51,043 bases of DNA from Bacillus cereus (GCF_002584535.1 NZ_NUOT01000024.1:210400-261442), one strand, 5' to 3'. Shown: positions 18,615-28,436, counted from the stretch's first letter. A program made the numbers and translations. The notes: generated by a model not told the origin, from the letters alone.

Positions 18615-19877
18615 ATGCAAAAGTTTGAACAAGCTGTTTCTTACATTGAAAACGGTGAAGCGGAAAAAGGATTAGAACTATTAAAAGAATTGGTAAAACA
18701 AGGGACGGACGAAGAAAAATATGATATCGCCCGTTACTATCATACACTTGGATTTATTGATGAAGCGTTAGCTATTACAGAAGACCTACGTTTGTTATAT
18801 CCCGAAGAAAGCGAGTTTACAATATTTTTAGCAGAATTATACATTGATTTAGATAAAGAAGACGAGGCGATCGAAGTACTTCATGATATTCCTGAAGATG
18901 ATGAACTATATGTTCAATCTCTATTACTTGTTGCAGATTTATTTCAAATGCAGGGTTTCGATGATGTTGCGGAACAAAAACTATTAAAAGCAAAAGAAAT
19001 GATGCCAGAAGAGCCTGTTATTACTTTTGGATTAGCAGAACTCTATAGCAGTAAAGGTGAAGAGCAAAAAGCGATTGCCTATTATGAGTCATTACTTGCT
19101 GAGCATAAAGTAATGGGAGGGGTTGTGATTGCTCTTCGTTTAGCTGAAACGTTAAGTGCAATTGGAAACTGGGAAGAAGCCATTACGTATTATGAAGAAG
19201 GGCTAGAAGAGCAGAAAGATATTCATTCTTTATTCGGCTATGCATTTACACTTTATCAAGGCGAAGAGTATCAAAGAGCAATTGGGGCTTGGAAAGAATT
19301 AAAAGAATTAGATCCAGAATATGCTTCTTTATATATGTATTTAGCTAAATGTTATGAAAAAGAAGGGATGCTTCAAGAAAGCTATGAAACACTTCATGAA
19401 GGAATTAAAATTGATGAATTATCCGTACCTCTTTATGTAGAACTTGCAAATATTGCAGCGAAGATAGGAAAGCTAGCAGAAGCAGAAGAATTGCTTCAAA
19501 AAGCATTACAGCTTGATCCGGGACATTTAGGTGCGATATTAAAATATGCATATATCTTAAAAGAACAAGAAAAATATGAAGAACTAATTGCTGCTGTAGA
19601 AAATGCAATGGATAGTGGAGAGCAAGATACACAATTACTTTGGGATCTAGCATTTGCGAAAAAACAATTAGAAATGTATTCTGATGCATTAAAACACTAT
19701 GAGAGTGCATATACTTCTTTTAAGAATCATCCAGATTTCTTGGAAGAGTACGGTTATTTCCTGTTAGAAGAAGGCTTACGAAGAGAGGCAAAAGAAGTAT
19801 TTACACGCTTACTACAACTGGACCCGACACAAATTCACATCGAAGAATTGCTATATAATTTAGAGGATTTTTCATAA
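18615..19877 (+). CDS. ypiA: Tetratricopeptide repeat protein YpiA
   Basis: This 420-residue acidic protein is made of about ten to twelve tandem TPR helix pairs over its whole length, for example AEKGLELLKEL, EEAITYYEEGLEE and AEAEELLQKALQLDPGHLGAILKYAYIL. It has no signal peptide or membrane segment, so it is probably a cytosolic scaffold. Position next to ypiB matches B. subtilis ypiA. AAAGGAG precedes the start. The partners are unknown. Confidence 0.9.
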   Translation: MQKFEQAVSYIENGEAEKGLELLKELVKQGTDEEKYDIARYYHTLGFIDEALAITEDLRLLYPEESEFTIFLAELYIDLDKEDEAIEVLHDIPEDDELYVQSLLLVADLFQMQGFDDVAEQKLLKAKEMMPEEPVITFGLAELYSSKGEEQKAIAYYESLLAEHKVMGGVVIALRLAETLSAIGNWEEAITYYEEGLEEQKDIHSLFGYAFTLYQGEEYQRAIGAWKELKELDPEYASLYMYLAKCYEKEGMLQESYETLHEGIKIDELSVPLYVELANIAAKIGKLAEAEELLQKALQLDPGHLGAILKYAYILKEQEKYEELIAAVENAMDSGEQDTQLLWDLAFAKKQLEMYSDALKHYESAYTSFKNHPDFLEEYGYFLLEEGLRREAKEVFTRLLQLDPTQIHIEELLYNLEDFS

Positions 19878-19916
19878 GTTGGAAGGAAAGTGCATGCTGC
19901 TTCTTGAATCTAATAA

Positions 19917-20483
<567 letters not shown>

Positions 20484-20525
20484 GGAATAATTTTTTATTT
20501 AATTTTGACAAATTTCCGACTACTT

Positions 20526-20562
20526 AAAGAAAAACTACCTATATTAGGTAGTTTTTCTTTTT
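20526..20562. terminator. Terminator after reoY
   Basis: AGAAAAACTACCTA pairs perfectly with TAGGTAGTTTTTCT around a three-base loop, with a T run after it. Confidence 0.9.
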
Positions 20563-20643
20563 TTACCCGTTTTAGTATGGTTTAATAGATATAAAGTGAA
20601 AGTTCTGTCATTTAGATTGAAATAACAAGTAAAGGAGGGAATT

Positions 20644-21105
20644 ATGATGAAATGGGTTGTAAAAGATGCGGAGCAATTTGAACAAGCTAGGGAGTATGTG
20701 GATACTGGTATTATACCCCTTCTTTCTATTTCCGTAGCAAAAGAAATGAAGGGGATTGTAGAGCAAGGAGAATTTATTCAAACTTTAAGTATGGAATTAG
20801 AAAGAGAATATAAAGGAAGAGTACTCTTACTACCTCCTTTTACTTATTTAGCGGAGCAACAAAAGAAAGAGCAAGCGCGATTGCAAGAGTGGGCAAGCCA
20901 TTTACAAGACCAAGGACTGAAACATATTGCGTATGTTACCAGTGATTTGGGATGGAAAGAGGCTGAAGATATGCTACCAGGTCATTTGTTTTGGTTACCA
21001 TCTCTATCGTTAGAACAATTTAGTGATCAAGCGAAAAGAGAAGTAATTCAGGCACATGTAAAAAATATAATGTCTCTATTGACTGAAAAGTGGGAAAATA
21101 AATAA
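20644..21105 (+). CDS. ypiF: YpiF family protein (DUF2487)
   Basis: The 153-residue soluble protein starts MMKWVVKDAEQFEQAREYVDTG and contains LLLPPFTYLAEQ, typical of DUF2487/YpiF. AAAGGAGGGAATT precedes the start. It lies directly before qcrABC as in B. subtilis, with a 141-base gap that contains no terminator I can see. Its biochemical role is unknown; the neighbourhood hints at an accessory role for the cytochrome complex, but this is only inference. Confidence 0.85.
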   Translation: MMKWVVKDAEQFEQAREYVDTGIIPLLSISVAKEMKGIVEQGEFIQTLSMELEREYKGRVLLLPPFTYLAEQQKKEQARLQEWASHLQDQGLKHIAYVTSDLGWKEAEDMLPGHLFWLPSLSLEQFSDQAKREVIQAHVKNIMSLLTEKWENK

Positions 21106-21246
21106 TAAACAGATAGTTCTTATGATTATGAGTAGTATGATATTGACCTGTGCATGTGGGTATTATATCATGAAAGTGTCCTATTTTTTATTTTTTATAC
21201 TGGTTTGTCACGAGGGGACAATTTCTGATAGAGGGGGGAAATTTTC

Positions 21247-21759
21247 GTGAGCGAGAAAGAACATCGTGTGTCAAGAAGACAGTTTTTAAACTACACGCTT
21301 ACAGGTGTAGGGGGGTTTATGGCAGCTGGTATTTTAATGCCGATGACGCGTTTTGCACTTGATCCGGTTTTAAGGAAAGAGGCGGGGGGAGAGATGGTTC
21401 CTGTTGCACAAGTTAAAGAGGTTACAACAGAACCAAAACGCTTTGACTTTAAGGTAAAGCAGGTTGATGGTTGGTACAAGTCCGAAGAACCTAAATCTGC
21501 TTGGGTGCACAAAGATGAAAGCGGAGACATTGTAGCGTTTTCGCCAGTGTGTAAACATTTGGGGTGCACGGTTAACTGGAATTCGGATAAGTCGCATCCT
21601 AATCAATTTTTTTGTCCGTGTCACGGAGGACGTTACACAAAAGATGGCATAAACATAAAAGGAACGCCGCCTCTTGCTCCACTTGATGTGTATGAATCTA
21701 AAGTGAAGGATGGAACGCTTTATTTAGGAAAAGCAAAGCCAAGAGGGGGTGCGAAATAG
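21247..21759 (+). CDS. qcrA: Menaquinol:cytochrome c reductase Rieske iron-sulfur subunit
   Basis: QcrA carries the Rieske [2Fe-2S] cluster of the bc-type complex. In the 170-residue protein the cluster ligands are Cys102, His104, Cys123 and His126 (CKHLGC and CPCHGG), and Cys107 and Cys125 form the disulfide. The N-terminus SRRQFLN (9-15) followed by a hydrophobic stretch is a twin-arginine signal that stays as anchor. The start is GTG after GAGGGGGGAAA. qcrB begins directly after the stop. Confidence 0.96.
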   Translation: MSEKEHRVSRRQFLNYTLTGVGGFMAAGILMPMTRFALDPVLRKEAGGEMVPVAQVKEVTTEPKRFDFKVKQVDGWYKSEEPKSAWVHKDESGDIVAFSPVCKHLGCTVNWNSDKSHPNQFFCPCHGGRYTKDGINIKGTPPLAPLDVYESKVKDGTLYLGKAKPRGGAK

Positions 21760-22434
21760 ATGTTAAATAAAATTTATGATTGGGTGGACGAGCGGCTAGA
21801 TATTACACCGATATGGCGTGATATTGCAGACCATGAAGTACCCGAACATGTAAATCCGGCGCATCATTTTTCTGCATTCGTCTACTGCTTTGGGGGACTT
21901 ACGTTTTTTGTTACTGTAATTCAAATTTTGTCAGGAATGTTTTTAACAATGTATTATGTACCTGATATTAAAAATGCTTGGGAATCAGTTTATTATTTAC
22001 AAAATGAAGTTGCATATGGGCAAATTGTTCGTGGCATGCACCATTGGGGTGCCAGTCTGGTAATTGTAATGATGTTTTTACATACACTTAGGGTCTTCTT
22101 CCAAGGTGCATATAAGAAACCTCGTGAATTAAACTGGATTGTCGGTGTTCTTATTTTCTTTGTTATGCTAGGTCTTGGTTTTACTGGATATTTATTACCA
22201 TGGGATATGAAAGCACTATTTGCAACAAAAGTAGGGATTCAAATTGCGGAGCAAACACCGCTTATCGGCCCTTATATTAAAACATTACTTGCTGGTCACT
22301 CCGAAATTGTCGGGGCTCAAACATTAACTCGCTTCTTTGCTATTCACGTCTTCTTCTTACCAGCAGCACTTCTAGGTCTAATGGCCTTCCACTTCATCAT
22401 GATTCGCAAACAAGGTATTTCTGGTCCGCTATAA
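21760..22434 (+). CDS. qcrB: Menaquinol:cytochrome c reductase cytochrome b subunit
   Basis: QcrB is a b6-type cytochrome with four transmembrane helices that holds two b hemes and a third, covalently attached heme. The 224-residue protein has Cys43 (FVYCFGG), the expected thioether site, and histidines in MHHWGAS, FLHTLR, FAIHVFF and MAFHFIM. It has no gap from qcrA, so translation is coupled. It acts in the cytoplasmic membrane, oxidising menaquinol. Confidence 0.97.
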   Translation: MLNKIYDWVDERLDITPIWRDIADHEVPEHVNPAHHFSAFVYCFGGLTFFVTVIQILSGMFLTMYYVPDIKNAWESVYYLQNEVAYGQIVRGMHHWGASLVIVMMFLHTLRVFFQGAYKKPRELNWIVGVLIFFVMLGLGFTGYLLPWDMKALFATKVGIQIAEQTPLIGPYIKTLLAGHSEIVGAQTLTRFFAIHVFFLPAALLGLMAFHFIMIRKQGISGPL

Positions 22435-22487
22435 GAGATTGCTAATTTAAAAGAATAGAAGAAAAACTGAATTAAAGGAGGGAGATT

Positions 22488-23255
22488 ATGCATCGCGGTA
22501 AAGGGATGAAGTTTGTGGGAGATTCACGAGTACCTGTAGCACGTAAACCGAATATCCCAAAAGATTATTCTGAATATCCAGGGAAAACAGAAGCTTTTTG
22601 GCCGAACTTCTTGTTAAAAGAATGGATGGTTGGTGCGGTTTTTTTAATCGGTTATTTATGTTTAACAGTGGCGCATCCGTCACCACTTGAGAGAATGGCG
22701 GATCCTACAGATGCAGGATATATACCACTTCCAGACTGGTACTTCTTATTTTTATATCAATTGTTAAAATATTCATACGCATCAGGCTCATATACTGTAA
22801 TCGGTGCATTTATTATGCCAGGAATTGCGTTTGGAGCATTGTTATTGGCTCCATTTCTCGATCGAGGCCCTGAAAGACGTCCGTTGAAGCGTCCAGTGGC
22901 AACTGGATTTATGCTATTAGCGATAGCTTCTATCATCTTTTTAACATGGGAGTCTGTGGCACATCATGACTGGGAAGCTGCAAAAAAACAGGGTGCAATT
23001 GTTAAAACGACACAGGTGGATAAAAATGATGATGGTTATAAATTAATGCAAAAAAATACATGTTTAACATGTCATGGTGATAACTTACAAGGGGGTGCAG
23101 CAGCACCAGCATTACAAAACTTAACGTTAAAACCAGAAGAAATTGCAAAGATTGCGAAAGATGGAAAAGGTGCAATGCCTAAAGGGGTATTTAAAGGTAC
23201 GGATGAAGAGGTAAAGAAACTTTCAGAATTTATTGCGAAATATAATAAGAAATAA
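22488..23255 (+). CDS. qcrC: Menaquinol:cytochrome c reductase, subunit IV fused to cytochrome c
   Basis: QcrC fuses a subunit IV-like membrane part with a C-terminal cytochrome c domain. The 255-residue protein has PDWYF at 82-86 (the quinol-site PEWYF equivalent), three membrane segments, and a heme c site CLTCH at 192-196, with a likely axial Met in GAMPKG. AAAGGAGGGAGATT precedes the start. A 53-base gap follows qcrB, and a terminator ends the operon. Confidence 0.97.
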   Translation: MHRGKGMKFVGDSRVPVARKPNIPKDYSEYPGKTEAFWPNFLLKEWMVGAVFLIGYLCLTVAHPSPLERMADPTDAGYIPLPDWYFLFLYQLLKYSYASGSYTVIGAFIMPGIAFGALLLAPFLDRGPERRPLKRPVATGFMLLAIASIIFLTWESVAHHDWEAAKKQGAIVKTTQVDKNDDGYKLMQKNTCLTCHGDNLQGGAAAPALQNLTLKPEEIAKIAKDGKGAMPKGVFKGTDEEVKKLSEFIAKYNKK

Positions 23256-23260
23256 GTGAA

Positions 23261-23293
23261 GGCTGACTGCAATTTTTTGTAGTCAGTTTTTCT
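23261..23293 (+). terminator. Terminator of the qcr operon
   Basis: CTGACTGCAA pairs with TTGTAGTCAG around four T, followed by TTTTTCT. Confidence 0.85.
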
Positions 23294-23310
23294 ATTTGGA
23301 AGAGGAAGTT

Positions 23311-23319
23311 TGTTATAAT
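23311..23319 (+). promoter_or_regulatory. Extended -10 promoter upstream of ypjA
   Basis: TGTTATAAT fits an extended -10. No good -35 is seen at the right distance. A transcript from here would carry repeat copy B as its leader. Confidence 0.4.
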
Positions 23320-23352
23320 ATATATACATTTTGTTTTTCAATTTAAAAGTGT

Positions 23353-23478
23353 CTGCTATGAAGAACAAAAGGTAATCGCTATTTGTTTTCTCGTTGTGTT
23401 TCTCACTTGGCATGAGGTAAAGGATCTGACCACTACTATGCATGAACGGATGCTCTCTCCTACTTAAAAGGACTGGTT
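23353..23478 (+). repeat. bcr-like structured repeat, copy B
   Basis: This copy has the left box CTGCTATGAAGAACAAAAGG and the right box TGCTCTCTCC then TACTTAAAAGGACTGGT of copy A, with a longer middle. AGGTA (23415-23419) and TACTT (23461-23465) can pair, GG (23422-23423) with CC (23459-23460), and ATCTG (23424-23428) with CGGAT (23447-23451). The ATGCATGAACGG core recalls the aro leader elements. It lies between the qcr terminator and ypjA. Confidence 0.5.
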
Positions 23479-23521
23479 TTTATAAAGAATTACTATATTT
23501 GAAAGGTGTTGTACATATAGA

Positions 23522-24112
23522 TTGGCTTATTTGTATGCATTATTAAGACAGCGTTCAGTTTTAATATTTTTACTTATTATTAATATTCTAGGAACAATAT
23601 TTGGTTTTGTTTGGTATGGAGAACAACTGATGGAAACTTCAATGATATTCTGGCCATTTGTTCCGGATAGCCCTATCGCAAGTTTATTTTTTGTAATCGT
23701 GTTATTCGCATTTTTACGAAATAAAAATTGGGGACTAATAGAAGCGTTAGCAATCGTTTCGTTAATGAAATATGGTATTTGGGCTGTTGTTGTAAATGGT
23801 ATTATGTTTATGGTTCAGGGCGATCTTGGGTTTATGGGCTATATGTTGGTATTTTCTCATTTTGCAATGGCCGTGCAAGGTTTATTGTATGCTCCGTTTT
23901 ACCGTATTAAAAAGTGGCATTTCATTGTAGCGAGTATATGGACATTACATAATGATGTAATCGACTATTTATTTTGGCAAATGCCGAGATATGGTATTAT
24001 GCATTTGTTTGTTGAACAGATTGGTTATTTTACATTTTGGCTAAGTATTGTTGTACTAGCTATTACATATTATTATTGTTTGAGAAGGAATCGAAAGCAG
24101 TTTTTGTTATGA
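23522..24112 (+). CDS. ypjA: DUF1405 membrane protein YpjA
   Basis: The 196-residue protein has about six transmembrane helices and matches YpjA/DUF1405 in length and position after qcrC. The only usable start in frame is TTG; AAAGGTG lies about 13 bases before it, further than usual, so the exact start is unsure. Conserved-looking segments are IFGFVWYGEQL and WTLHNDVIDYLFWQMPRYG. The function is unknown; a link to respiration is only suggested by the neighbours. Confidence 0.85.
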   Translation: MAYLYALLRQRSVLIFLLIINILGTIFGFVWYGEQLMETSMIFWPFVPDSPIASLFFVIVLFAFLRNKNWGLIEALAIVSLMKYGIWAVVVNGIMFMVQGDLGFMGYMLVFSHFAMAVQGLLYAPFYRIKKWHFIVASIWTLHNDVIDYLFWQMPRYGIMHLFVEQIGYFTFWLSIVVLAITYYYCLRRNRKQFLL

Positions 24113-24139
24113 ATTTAAATGAGGAATTGGGGGAAATGA

Positions 24140-24826
24140 ATGAATGCAAATAAGATAGGACCAAGAGTGCTGGATAGCTGTATAAATTCTATTGTCTCAT
24201 ACTGTATCGCATTTTTTATTTTTGCTGCTGCAACTACAATTGTTGTATATGGAAAATGGATATATTATGCAGATATACATTTTTTAAATATACCAGATTT
24301 AGCAAATATGACAGAGTCTGAAATTAAGAGAAACTATGATGTGCTGATTACATATCTTTCTCCTTTTTATCAAGGGTCATTACAGTTTCCTACACTGGAT
24401 ATGTCAACAAGCGGAAGAATTCATTTTGTTGATGTGAAAAATATTTTAGTGAAAATTCAATACGGAATGTGTATGGCGCTTGGTATTGTTTTATTGGGTG
24501 GGTGGTACTTATTACGAAAAAGAAAGGTGAAGTTTTTATTACATGGTGCAATTTTGACTATTATATTTCCGATTGCGCTTACTTTACCCATTGCCATTAA
24601 TTTTGAAAAGAGTTTTGTACTATTTCATAAACTTCTTTTTACTAATGATTATTGGCAGTTTGATAGTGAAACGGATCCGGTTATTTTAATGCTACCAGAA
24701 CAGTTTTTTATGCATGCAGCATGTGTTATTTTATTATTGATTTTATGCGGTAGTGCGATTTGTTATTTTATGTATCGTTATTTACGAAAAAAGAGTAAAA
24801 CTTCAATGAAGAATCTTTATTCATAA
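24140..24826 (+). CDS. DUF1461 family integral membrane protein
   Basis: The 228-residue protein has four or five transmembrane segments and an extracytoplasmic loop with NRNYDVL-like and YLSPFYQGSLQFPTL sequence (about residues 62-85), as in the DUF1461/TIGR01906 family. AATTGGGGGAAATGA precedes the ATG. It follows ypjA by 27 bases and probably shares its transcript. I do not recall it at this position in B. subtilis. The function is unknown. Confidence 0.75.
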   Translation: MNANKIGPRVLDSCINSIVSYCIAFFIFAAATTIVVYGKWIYYADIHFLNIPDLANMTESEIKRNYDVLITYLSPFYQGSLQFPTLDMSTSGRIHFVDVKNILVKIQYGMCMALGIVLLGGWYLLRKRKVKFLLHGAILTIIFPIALTLPIAINFEKSFVLFHKLLFTNDYWQFDSETDPVILMLPEQFFMHAACVILLLILCGSAICYFMYRYLRKKSKTSMKNLYS

Positions 24827-24870
24827 AGTAAAACTTTCATTAGTCGAGAGTTCATCCCTTAACAATTAAC
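24824..24870 (+). repeat. Stop-adjacent dispersed repeat, copy 1
   Basis: The element begins at the stop codon itself: TAAAGTAAAACTTTCATTAG, then TCGAGAGTTCATCCCTT. It matches copies after panD and dinG in the order TAAAGT, ACTTT/ATTTT, TTAGT and TTCATCC. Confidence 0.4.
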
Positions 24871-24952
24871 ATAAAATATTTTTCAACCTTGTTCTGTTCT
24901 ATTCTTGTCCACCTTAACATATTTTGTACTAGTAGTTATAGGGGGGACCGGG

Positions 24953-25741
24953 ATGAAAAGAGTCTTAATTGGAATGATAGCATTTCTGATTATATTGTTT
25001 CCAGTACGCATATATGCTGAAAAATGGACTGAGTTAACGGTACTACTAGATGATTCCTTACAACTTGTAAAACAGGAAGAATATGAGAAAGCAACGCAAG
25101 TATTGCGAAGTTTTTCAGAGCGATTTGTATTACGAGAGAACACAAAGGAAAATAAACTAACACCTATGCATTTTCGCATAATTTCTTTAGCATATGACAA
25201 GGCACAGCAATCGCTTGGAGAAGAAAGTGTAGATCGTCAAATAAAAATAGATGATGTATTAGCATTACAACTGGCGGTAGATGCGGAGGTATCTAAGTAT
25301 CAACCGCTTTGGATAGAACGAGAAGGACGTGTTATGGGGGCTTTTGCTAAAGTTGAAAAAACACTTCAAGCAGGAGATAATGAAGGTTTCCAACGATCGT
25401 TAAATACATTTCTACGTGAATTTGATGTGATTTATCCAAGTTTAATGATTGCATTGCCAGAAAATCAATCGCAGCGTGTAAATGCGCATTTATCGTATTT
25501 GGATGAATTTCGTAATGTTATGTTAAAAAATAAAAGTGGACAAACGCAATTAGGGATTATAAAAGAAGATTTACAAAAAATATTCCAAACAGCAAAGAAA
25601 GATGAAGTGGATTCGTCTCTCATATGGTTTATGACAATTACAGGTGGGATCATTTTGTTTACATTAACATACGTTGGCTGGAGAAAATATAAGGGAGAGA
25701 AAGCAAAGCGTACCAGCGGGATGCATTCTAAAAATCGATAA
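24953..25741 (+). CDS. ypjB: Sporulation protein YpjB
   Basis: The 262-residue protein has an N-terminal signal peptide (MKRVLIGMIAFLIILFPVRIYA), a helical, charged middle domain and a C-terminal membrane anchor (about residues 222-240) with a basic tail, so most of it lies outside the membrane. This matches YpjB, annotated as a sporulation protein. The upstream in-frame extension is rejected because GGGGGG precedes this ATG and the signal peptide begins here. The molecular role is unknown. Confidence 0.85.
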   Translation: MKRVLIGMIAFLIILFPVRIYAEKWTELTVLLDDSLQLVKQEEYEKATQVLRSFSERFVLRENTKENKLTPMHFRIISLAYDKAQQSLGEESVDRQIKIDDVLALQLAVDAEVSKYQPLWIEREGRVMGAFAKVEKTLQAGDNEGFQRSLNTFLREFDVIYPSLMIALPENQSQRVNAHLSYLDEFRNVMLKNKSGQTQLGIIKEDLQKIFQTAKKDEVDSSLIWFMTITGGIILFTLTYVGWRKYKGEKAKRTSGMHSKNR

Positions 25742-25847
25742 TATTACGAATATAGACAAGGATTGTAAGGTTTCTTTATTGACAATGTGTAAAGAAGAAA
25801 ATAGAATGGAAAGTACTAAATAATTAAGACTTCACTGGAGGTTCATG

Positions 25848-26528
25848 ATGTTTTATTTAATTTACTTCGCGATCATTATGATCATACCGTTGTATGCACA
25901 GTCTAAAGTACGTAGTGCTTACAGTAAGTATTCACAAGTGTATTCAACATCCGGTATGACAGGAGCGGAAGTGGCTCGGAAAATTTTAGATGAGAATGGA
26001 TTATACAATGTAGCTGTAGAAGAAACACCAGGTCATTTATCAGATCATTATGATCCAACAGCAAAGACCGTTCGTTTATCAACGGATAACTATTATGGTC
26101 ATTCTGTTGCGGGAACAGCGGTAGCGGCTCATGAAGTAGGACATGCGATTCAAGATGCAAATGATTATAACTTTATGCGTCTTCGTCATTCATTAGTGCC
26201 TATGGCGAATTTTGGATCAAATATGTCATGGATTTTTATCTTAATTGGTATGTTTGCACAAATGACTGGTTTATTGTTACTAGGGATTATTTTAATGGCT
26301 GCAGGTGTACTGTTTCAACTTGTTACATTACCAGTTGAATTTGATGCATCCAAACGTGCAATGCAGCAAATTGAAGCTCTTGGAATTGTATCGACAGATG
26401 AATATGGGCAAGCTCGTAAAGTATTAAACGCAGCAGCATTAACATATGTGGCAGCAGCAGCAGTTGCAGTATTTGAATTGCTTCGTCTAGTGTTAGTATA
26501 TACGGGTATGCAACGTAGTGACGATTAA
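25848..26528 (+). CDS. Zinc metallopeptidase, YugP family
   Basis: The 226-residue membrane protease has the zinc motif HEVGH with His95, Glu96 and His99, flanked by an N-terminal helix (1-18) and a C-terminal membrane part of about three helices. It also has the conserved GHLSDHYDP. Two ATGs are adjacent; GGAGG is 6 bases before the second, used here. It matches YugP-type peptidases, which B. subtilis encodes at another locus. The substrate is unknown. Confidence 0.85.
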   Translation: MFYLIYFAIIMIIPLYAQSKVRSAYSKYSQVYSTSGMTGAEVARKILDENGLYNVAVEETPGHLSDHYDPTAKTVRLSTDNYYGHSVAGTAVAAHEVGHAIQDANDYNFMRLRHSLVPMANFGSNMSWIFILIGMFAQMTGLLLLGIILMAAGVLFQLVTLPVEFDASKRAMQQIEALGIVSTDEYGQARKVLNAAALTYVAAAAVAVFELLRLVLVYTGMQRSDD

Positions 26529-26529
26529 A

Positions 26530-26557
26530 GGCTATCAATTTTGATAGTCTTTTTTAT
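26530..26557 (+). terminator. Terminator after the YugP-like gene
   Basis: GCTATCAA pairs with TTGATAGT over a two-base loop and is followed by a CTTTTTT tail. Confidence 0.8.
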
Positions 26558-26787
26558 TATGCTTGGATTTTAGGAGAATTTGGTAACTCAAACTTAACTG
26601 TTGGAACGAATTCTAATGTGAATTTTTGTAGAGATGAAATTCATCTTTATAGAATAAGAAGATGGGAATTTTTTTACTAGGTTTAATTTCATTTGTTTTT
26701 TTGTTCTACGTGTAATTCGGTAATAGAATTCTAGAGAGAAAGTTATAATAAGAATAGGTAGAATGATTAAGATTAAAGGTGATGAGT

Positions 26788-27423
26788 ATGCAATATCCAG
26801 CTTCATTAGTGATGCATGTGAAAGAGCGTAGTGTTAACTATGCCGTAGAGGGATTTATAAGTGGACAAGGTCCTGAAAAGCCGAAATTGATGCTTGTTGG
26901 AGAAGCACCTGGAGAAACTGAAATTCATAATGGTATTCCATTTAGTGGAAGAGCAGGAGAGCAGTTAATGGTTTTTTTAGAACATATTGGTCTAAAAAGA
27001 GAAGAAGTATATATTACAAGTGCTGTTCGTAGTCGGCCTTATACGTGGAGAGAGAAAAGAGAGCGGAGCGGGCAAATTATTCAGAAGAAATACAATCGAA
27101 CTCCTAATCAGAGAGAAGTACTTGCACATGCTCCTTTGTTAGATTATGAGATAGAGCATGTGCAAGCGCCGGTTATTGTCACACTTGGAAATATTGCACT
27201 AAAGCGTTTAGTGGGATCAGGTAAAAAGATTACTGATGTTCATGGGGAATTATTACAACAACCAGTGCGGAAATTGAAAAATAATCAAAGCACAGATTTT
27301 GTATGGACTGAGCAAGTGTATAATATCTTTCCGACATTTCATCCAGCTTCAATTTTTTATAATAGAAGCTTATTGGAATTAATTTATGCTGATTTAGAAA
27401 AGTTGAGGGAGTATATAAAGTAG
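26788..27423 (+). CDS. Uracil-DNA glycosylase family protein lacking cysteines
   Basis: The 211-residue protein has the UDG-fold motif GEAPGETE at 38-45 with GIPFSGRAGEQL, and a late FHPAS. These resemble family 4/5 uracil-DNA glycosylases, which excise uracil from DNA. It contains no cysteine at all, so it cannot carry the four-Cys iron-sulfur cluster of those families. The usual KCRPP stretch is replaced by VRSRPYTWREKRER. AAAGGTGAT supports this ATG. Activity is uncertain. Confidence 0.75.
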   Translation: MQYPASLVMHVKERSVNYAVEGFISGQGPEKPKLMLVGEAPGETEIHNGIPFSGRAGEQLMVFLEHIGLKREEVYITSAVRSRPYTWREKRERSGQIIQKKYNRTPNQREVLAHAPLLDYEIEHVQAPVIVTLGNIALKRLVGSGKKITDVHGELLQQPVRKLKNNQSTDFVWTEQVYNIFPTFHPASIFYNRSLLELIYADLEKLREYIK

Positions 27424-27434
27424 AATGGTAAAAC

Positions 27435-27474
27435 ACCTAGAAAAGCTTATTTGGGCTTGAAAGCTTTTCTAGGT
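27435..27474. terminator. Hairpin between the convergent UDG-like gene and ypjC
   Basis: ACCTAGAAAAGCTT pairs perfectly with AAGCTTTTCTAGGT around a 12-base loop. It has no T run on either side, so it may be a weak bidirectional terminator. Confidence 0.5.
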
Positions 27475-27509
27475 ACACATATGGGTTTACGCTTGAAGAA
27501 TTCATGTAG

Positions 27510-28391
27510 TTAATTATGTAACGGGTTTTTATTCTCATCTAGTGTAAATCCTTCACCAACTACATCATGTACATCGCTTACTGCAACAAATGCATGAGGA
27601 TCCACAGAAGTGATAATATTTTTTAATTTTACGATTTCATTTTTTGCAACAACACAATAAAGGACATTTCGTTCAATCTTTGTATAGGAACCAACAGCTT
27701 TTAAAAAGGTAGCCCCGCGCTCCATTTCGGATAGAATTTTGGCTGCGATTTCGTCATTTTTGTCAGAAATAATGGTTGCTCCTTTCGCTGCATATGCCCC
27801 TTCTTGCATAAAATCAATCACCTTCGCTCCGATAAAGACAGCAACTAACGTATACATGCCTTCGCGATAAGATAAGTATGTGAGAATTGAGATGACAATG
27901 ACAACAGCGTCAAACATAAACATCGTTTTTCCCATGCTCCAGCCAATATATTTATGTGCTAATCGCGCAATAATATCGACACCGCCAGTTGTCCCGCCGT
28001 ATTTAAATATAATTCCGAGGCCAATGCCAATAAAGGCACCTGCGAACAATGCAGCTAACGTCATATCGTTTTGCAAATTTAAATGTAAATTTAATGATTC
28101 ATAGCGTTGGAAAATCCAAAGAAATAAAGAAACACTAAATGTTCCGATTAATGTATATAAGAAAGTTGTTCGTCCTAGTAACTTCCAACCGACGAAAAAG
28201 AGAGGGATGTTTAAGAGTAAATTTGTATATGATGGATCAAGTGAAAATAGAAAATAAAGTAATAACGTAATTCCTGTAAAGCCACCTTCTGCTAAGTGAT
28301 TTTCAATATTAATATTTACGATGCCAAAAGAGAAGATAGCGGAACCAATCAAAATAAATATAATGTTTTGAATCTTCAAGTTAGTTTTCAT
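27510..28391 (-). CDS. ypjC: YitT family membrane protein YpjC
   Basis: The 293-residue protein has five to six N-terminal transmembrane helices and a C-terminal cytosolic DUF2179 domain (about residues 205-290, containing SEMERGATFLKAVGSYT and DPHAFVAVSDVHDVVGEGF). This is the YitT/UPF0750 architecture, and YpjC is the member at this locus. The central GGTTGGVDIIAR is a family hallmark. AGGGGGCTTACGGC precedes the ATG. It is transcribed against its neighbours. The function is unknown. Confidence 0.88.
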   Translation of the reverse strand: MKTNLKIQNIIFILIGSAIFSFGIVNINIENHLAEGGFTGITLLLYFLFSLDPSYTNLLLNIPLFFVGWKLLGRTTFLYTLIGTFSVSLFLWIFQRYESLNLHLNLQNDMTLAALFAGAFIGIGLGIIFKYGGTTGGVDIIARLAHKYIGWSMGKTMFMFDAVVIVISILTYLSYREGMYTLVAVFIGAKVIDFMQEGAYAAKGATIISDKNDEIAAKILSEMERGATFLKAVGSYTKIERNVLYCVVAKNEIVKLKNIITSVDPHAFVAVSDVHDVVGEGFTLDENKNPLHN

Positions 28392-28436
28392 GCCGTAAGC
28401 CCCCTAATATGTAATTGTTACTTTGCTCCGCTAAAA

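Noticed and set aside
23072-23443. A 123-codon minus-strand frame across the end of qcrC and the following gap
   Set aside because: It runs through the qcr terminator and repeat copy B and shows no family features.
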